A stretch of DNA of 8,623 nt from Gemmobacter sp. (GTDB lineage Bacteria; Pseudomonadota; Alphaproteobacteria; Rhodobacterales; Rhodobacteraceae): NCBI GenBank assembly GCA_003509785.1, contig DOMY01000047.1, positions 1-8,623 of the forward strand. The letters are read 5' to 3'. A program made the translations under genes and the position numbers. A model generated the notes under the pieces. That model was not told the DNA's origin and ran no database searches. It was given only the letters and a program-made list of their open reading frames with translations. Shown piece after piece: positions 5,642 through 8,623 of this stretch (its first letter is position 1; each line of letters starts with the position of its first letter).

Positions 5642-6192
5642 GCCGTTGCCTCCCCGGTGATACAGGCGCGCAGGGCCTGCAGCCCGCGCCGCAGCCAGGT
5701 CCGCATGGTGTTCAGCGGCACATCATGGTGGCTGGCCAGATCCGCATAAGACAGGCCATCCAGATAGGCACCGCGCAAAGCATGGGCGCGGGCCGGTTCC
5801 AGCTTGCCGAAACATTCGGCAATCACCCGGGCGTCGCCCTGTGCCACCAGCCGCGCTTCCGCGCGGGGCCGGGTATCCGCCACAAGATCCACCTCTTCCC
5901 CATCCGAAGCCTCGGTGGCCGGGCGGGCGCGCAGGCGATCAATCGCCAGATTGCGGGCCACGGCGATCACCCAGGTCATGCCCCTGCCGCGTGTGCGGTC
6001 GAACCGCCCGGCCTTGAGCCATATGCGCGTGTAAACCTCCTGCATGACATCCTCCGCTTCCGATCTGCGTTTCAGCATACGAAGCAGGACGCCCATGAGT
6101 TTCGGCGCCGTGTCACGATAGAGTGTGCGAAACGCCGCACGATCCTGCGCGGCGATTCGGGTCAGCAAGTCAGCAATCGGATCATCGGTCAT
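5638..6192 (-). CDS. ECF RNA polymerase sigma factor (SigK/ECF19-like)
   Basis: This 184-residue sigma factor has region 2 at about 20-90 (AFRTLYRDTAPKLMGVLLRM, then EAEDVMQEVYTRIW and the -10-reading MTWVIAVARNLAIDRLR) and region 4 at about 120-178, with the -35-reading helix PLNTMRTWLRRGLQALR. There is no extra C-terminal domain. Two cysteines, C127 (AECFGKLE) and C177 (RACITGEA), flank region 4 and are 50 residues apart. This equals the spacing I recall for Cys133/Cys183, the redox pair of M. tuberculosis SigK. The gene overlaps its RskA-type anti-sigma by 4 nt and starts 30 nt after the ASKHA gene. I see no good Shine-Dalgarno before the ATG, and the leader lies within a long inverted repeat, so expression may depend on upstream transcription or coupling. 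Likely targets are the fasciclin gene and possibly itself. Confidence 0.93.
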   Translation of the reverse strand: MTDDPIADLLTRIAAQDRAAFRTLYRDTAPKLMGVLLRMLKRRSEAEDVMQEVYTRIWLKAGRFDRTRGRGMTWVIAVARNLAIDRLRARPATEASDGEEVDLVADTRPRAEARLVAQGDARVIAECFGKLEPARAHALRGAYLDGLSYADLASHHDVPLNTMRTWLRRGLQALRACITGEATA

Positions 6193-6202
6193 GGCGCGAA
6201 GC

Positions 6203-6296
6203 TAGCCCAGCCTGCCGAAATGTCACCCCCTTCTGCGCCGCCGCCCGTCAGAACCGGCCCCCGCCGTATTGAAAGACACATTCGGCAGGCTGGCTA
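6203..6296. repeat. Long imperfect inverted repeat across the ASKHA stop and sigma leader
   Basis: The right arm (6278-6296), read on the minus strand, is TAGCCAGCCTGCCGAATGT. The left arm (6203-6223), read on the plus strand, is the same sequence with one extra C after TAGC and one extra A in CCGAAATGT. That makes 19 pairs with two single-base bulges, including an unbroken CCAGCCTGCCGAA block, around a 54-nt loop. The loop holds a smaller TTCTG/CAGAA pair (6231-6235, 6249-6253). In minus-strand RNA it would fold across the last codons of the ASKHA gene and end 10 nt before the sigma ATG at 6192. Confidence 0.7.
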
Positions 6297-8262
6297 CACC
6301 CTCCAGATGCGGGAAGGCATCCGTGGCATGGGGAATGGCATTGGCATTCACGAAATGCTCTTGAAAGCGCGGCTCGATCGCGGTTTCCACCTTGTGAATC
6401 TGCTGCACCGTCGCCTCGATGGCATCGCGGGCGGCCCGGTTGCACAGCGCAATGCGGGCGCCGGTGCCTGCGGCATTGCCCGCGCTCGTCACCTTGTCCA
6501 GTGCCGCATCCGGGATCATGCCCAGAACCATCGCATGTTTTGGGCTGATATGGGCGCCAAAGGCCCCGGCAAGCGTGATGCGATCCACATTTTCAACGCC
6601 CATCGTATCCATCAAAAGCCGGGCCCCCGCATAAAGCGCGGATTTCGCCAGTTGAATGGCGCGGATATCGGTCTGCGTGACCAGGATCACCGGCCCGCCT
6701 TCCGCCGCACCATCATGCAGCAAATAGCTGTGCGTGCGCCCCTCGGCCCGGCAGCGCGGCGTGCCCACCTGTTCTGCCGAACCGATCAGGCCGGATCCGT
6801 CAACGATCCCGGCCATGCGCATTTCTGCCACAGCCTCGATGATGCCCGATCCGCAGATGCCGGTGATGCCGCTGGATTTGATCGCCTCGGCAAAGCCCGG
6901 GTCATCCGACCACAGATCGCTGCCGATCACCCGGAAGCGGGGTTCCTTGGTGGCCGGGTCGATCTCCGTCCGTTCGATGGCACCGGGGGCGGCGCGCTGG
7001 CCGCTGGAAATCTGCGCCCCCTCGAAAGCAGGCCCCGTGGGCGAGGAGCAGGCCAGAACCCGTGTCTTGTTGCCCAGCAGGATTTCGGCATTGGTGCCCA
7101 CATCCACAATCAGCACCATATCTTCGGATTTGTCGGGCTCTTCCGAAAGGGCCACCGCGGCCGCATCTGCCCCGACATGGCCCGCAATGCAGGGCAGCAC
7201 ATAAACCTGCGCCGCGCGGTTCACCGCCGAAAGATCCAGATCGCGGGCGGGCAGCGACAGGCTGCCCGAAAGCGCCAGGGCAAAGGGGGCCTGTCCCAGC
7301 TCGACCGGGTCCACCCCCAGCAACAGGTGGTGCATCACCGGATTGCACACGAACACCAGTTCATAAATGGCGTTCGGGTCGCTGTTCGCCTCGGTTGCGA
7401 TGGTCTGCACCAGCCCGTTCAGCGCGACGCGCACCGCTTCGGTCATCTCGCGGTCGCCACCGGGGTTCATCATGGCATAGGAAACGCGGCTCATCAGATC
7501 TTCGCCAAAGCGGATCTGCGGGTTCATCACCCCGGCCGAGGCCAGAACGGCACCATCGCGCAGGTCGCACAGATGCGCGGCGATGGTCGTCGAACCCAGA
7601 TCAATGGCCAGCCCCAGAATCGGGCCTTCATGATAGCCGGGCCAGATATCCAGAATACGATGCGCCGCATCATGATTGCCCCGGTGCAGGGCGAGCGTGA
7701 TCTTCCATTCCCCCTTGCGCAGCACGGGCTGCAGACGCGACAGGATCGAAAGATCGGCCTCGACGCCGTCAACCTGCCACTGCAGGGCCAGCGCCTGTTT
7801 CACCCGCTCGAAATCGCCGGTGGGTTCGTGCATGTCGGGCTCGGCCACTTCGATGAAGTAAACCCGCGTCGCCGGGTCCATCACGATATCGCGCTGGGTG
7901 GCGGATTTGCGGATCACCTGCTTGTGCACCTGGCTTTCCGGCGGCACGTCGATCACCACATCGCCCATGACCTTGGCCTGACAGCCCAGCCGCCGCCCGT
8001 CGATCATGCCGCGCTTGGATTTGTAACGCTCTTCCACTGCGTTCCATTCGCTCAGCGCCTCGTCATCCACATGGATGCCGAACTTGGCAAAATCGCCAAA
8101 GCCCGGCTGGATCTGACATTTGGAACAGATGCCCCGCCCGCCACAGACGGAATCAAGATCGACACCCAGCTGCCGCGCCGCCTGCAGCACCGGCGTTCCC
8201 AGCGCAAACCGCCCCCGCTTGCCCGAGGGGGTAAAGATCACGAGTGCGTCCTTGGTGGTCAT
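6223..8262 (-). CDS. 2Fe-2S/ASKHA protein, putative ATP-dependent corrinoid-protein reductive activator
   Basis: This 679-residue protein has the layout of the RamA/RACo type (DUF4445) activators, which use ATP to drive one-electron reduction of inactive Co(II) corrinoid methyltransferases. The N-terminal 2Fe-2S ferredoxin domain (about 5-110) has ligands C40, C46 and C49 in VCGGRGICSKC, and C94 in RRLGCQA. A linker follows (about 110-210), then a large ASKHA-type ATPase part with phosphate-1 GLAIDLGSTTIAAHL (217-231), NPQIRFGEDLMSR (247-259), phosphate-2 VDVGTNAEILL (386-396), GICGSGIIEAVAEM (468-481) and LAGAFGAHI (564-572). The tail ends in RRRRRG. The start overlaps the cupin stop by 4 nt with GAGG upstream. 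The cognate corrinoid protein and methyltransferase are not in the window; they would be expected beyond 8623. Confidence 0.9.
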   Translation of the reverse strand: MTTKDALVIFTPSGKRGRFALGTPVLQAARQLGVDLDSVCGGRGICSKCQIQPGFGDFAKFGIHVDDEALSEWNAVEERYKSKRGMIDGRRLGCQAKVMGDVVIDVPPESQVHKQVIRKSATQRDIVMDPATRVYFIEVAEPDMHEPTGDFERVKQALALQWQVDGVEADLSILSRLQPVLRKGEWKITLALHRGNHDAAHRILDIWPGYHEGPILGLAIDLGSTTIAAHLCDLRDGAVLASAGVMNPQIRFGEDLMSRVSYAMMNPGGDREMTEAVRVALNGLVQTIATEANSDPNAIYELVFVCNPVMHHLLLGVDPVELGQAPFALALSGSLSLPARDLDLSAVNRAAQVYVLPCIAGHVGADAAAVALSEEPDKSEDMVLIVDVGTNAEILLGNKTRVLACSSPTGPAFEGAQISSGQRAAPGAIERTEIDPATKEPRFRVIGSDLWSDDPGFAEAIKSSGITGICGSGIIEAVAEMRMAGIVDGSGLIGSAEQVGTPRCRAEGRTHSYLLHDGAAEGGPVILVTQTDIRAIQLAKSALYAGARLLMDTMGVENVDRITLAGAFGAHISPKHAMVLGMIPDAALDKVTSAGNAAGTGARIALCNRAARDAIEATVQQIHKVETAIEPRFQEHFVNANAIPHATDAFPHLEGVASLPNVSFNTAGAGSDGRRRRRG

Positions 8263-8623
8263 GCTGTGGCCTCGGGGCTGGGAAGTGGAGGGCTGGGGGA
8301 AGAGGGCAGGAAAGTATAGGCGATCTGGTCAAAGGAATCGCGGGCGAAGGTATAGAACCACCGCACCGGCTGCGAAACCTGCGGCACGCCATGCACCGCG
8401 CCGCCCGGAATGAACAGGGCGATACCAGGGGCAAGACGATGCGGCGTGCCGTCGATCATCACCTCTGCCTCGCCGTCCAGCCCGAAATAAACCTCGGGCT
8501 CCGGGTGGTGGTGCAGGGCGAAATGTTCACCCGGCGCCATCATGGCGATACCGCAGACCAGGCTTTCGGTGCCCGTGCGTTCGGCAGAGAACAGCGTTTT
8601 CCAACGCAGGGTGCCGTTTTCGG
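8259..8623 (-). CDS. Cupin-domain protein, C-terminal part (truncated by window end)
   Basis: The frame is open from the window edge (first complete codon at 8621) to the TGA at 8261-8259, giving 120 residues. The double ATG at 8543/8540 is probably internal, because upstream residues LRWKTLFSAERTGTESLVCG look like coding sequence. Both cupin motifs are textbook. Motif 1 is GEHFALHHHPEPEVYFGLDG, matching G-x5-HxH-x3-E-x6-G with metal ligands His, His and Glu. Motif 2 is GIALFIPGGAVHGVP, matching G-x5-PxG-x2-H. Metal binding is therefore likely, but the reaction is unknown. The 4-nt overlap with the ASKHA gene indicates translational coupling and a shared pathway. The C-terminus ends in a Pro/Ser-rich tail (SSPSPPLPSPEATA). 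Confidence 0.87.
   Translation of the reverse strand, partial: ENGTLRWKTLFSAERTGTESLVCGIAMMAPGEHFALHHHPEPEVYFGLDGEAEVMIDGTPHRLAPGIALFIPGGAVHGVPQVSQPVRWFYTFARDSFDQIAYTFLPSSPSPPLPSPEATA

Noticed and set aside
6193..6222. Autoregulatory ECF promoter directly before the sigma gene
   Set aside because: I looked for a GAAACC/CGTATC-like pair at 15-18 nt in the 30-nt gap and the end of the ASKHA gene and did not find one; a distal or divergent promoter cannot be excluded.
5725..8319. An 864-codon open plus-strand frame opposite the sigma and ASKHA genes
   Set aside because: It runs antisense to two well-supported genes, is rich in His, Arg and Gln with no recognisable domain, and is the usual third-position mirror of high-GC coding DNA.

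Overview
This window looks like chromosomal DNA from an alphaproteobacterium, most likely of the Rhodobacteraceae/Paracoccaceae. The indications are high GC, a zwf-pgl-pgi sugar-phosphate operon, Rhodobacter-type protein sequences, and an intergenic hairpin element of a kind I recall as common in that family. No mobile elements, CRISPR arrays or phage genes are visible.

Left part, plus strand (1-2743): the 3' end of zwf (glucose-6-phosphate dehydrogenase), then pgl (6-phosphogluconolactonase), which overlaps zwf by 4 nt, then pgi (glucose-6-phosphate isomerase) 16 nt later. Together they interconvert fructose-6-P and glucose-6-P and oxidise the latter to 6-phosphogluconate, the entry to the Entner-Doudoroff and pentose-phosphate routes. 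A GC-rich hairpin (2796-2836) separates pgi from a convergent minus-strand RidA-family gene (2843-3196).

Middle part (3197-4316): a 293-nt divergent intergenic region with a plausible sigma70 promoter, then a secreted CHAP-domain protein on the plus strand. It faces a minus-strand tRNA-Gly(CCC), and the two share a perfect 17-bp hairpin that can terminate transcription both ways.

Right part, minus strand (transcribed from 8623 to 4287): a truncated cupin gene overlaps by 4 nt a 679-residue 2Fe-2S/ASKHA protein of the corrinoid-protein-activator type. Thirty nt later comes an ECF sigma factor, which overlaps its RskA-type membrane anti-sigma factor by 4 nt. Beyond that lies an exported fasciclin (FAS1) protein with a strong terminator.

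The most interesting part is the sigma/anti-sigma/fasciclin set. It has the same parts as the mycobacterial SigK-RskA-MPT70/MPT83 circuit. The sigma factor carries two cysteines 50 residues apart in its domain 4, matching the spacing I recall for the redox-sensing pair in M. tuberculosis SigK. The fasciclin gene has its own ECF-like promoter (GAAACC-16 nt-CGTATC), and its predicted transcript would begin at a 5' stem-loop. A second unexplained structure is a 19-21 nt inverted repeat (6203-6296) spanning the end of the ASKHA gene and the leader of the sigma gene. It could control read-through from the ASKHA operon into the sigma operon, or sigma translation.
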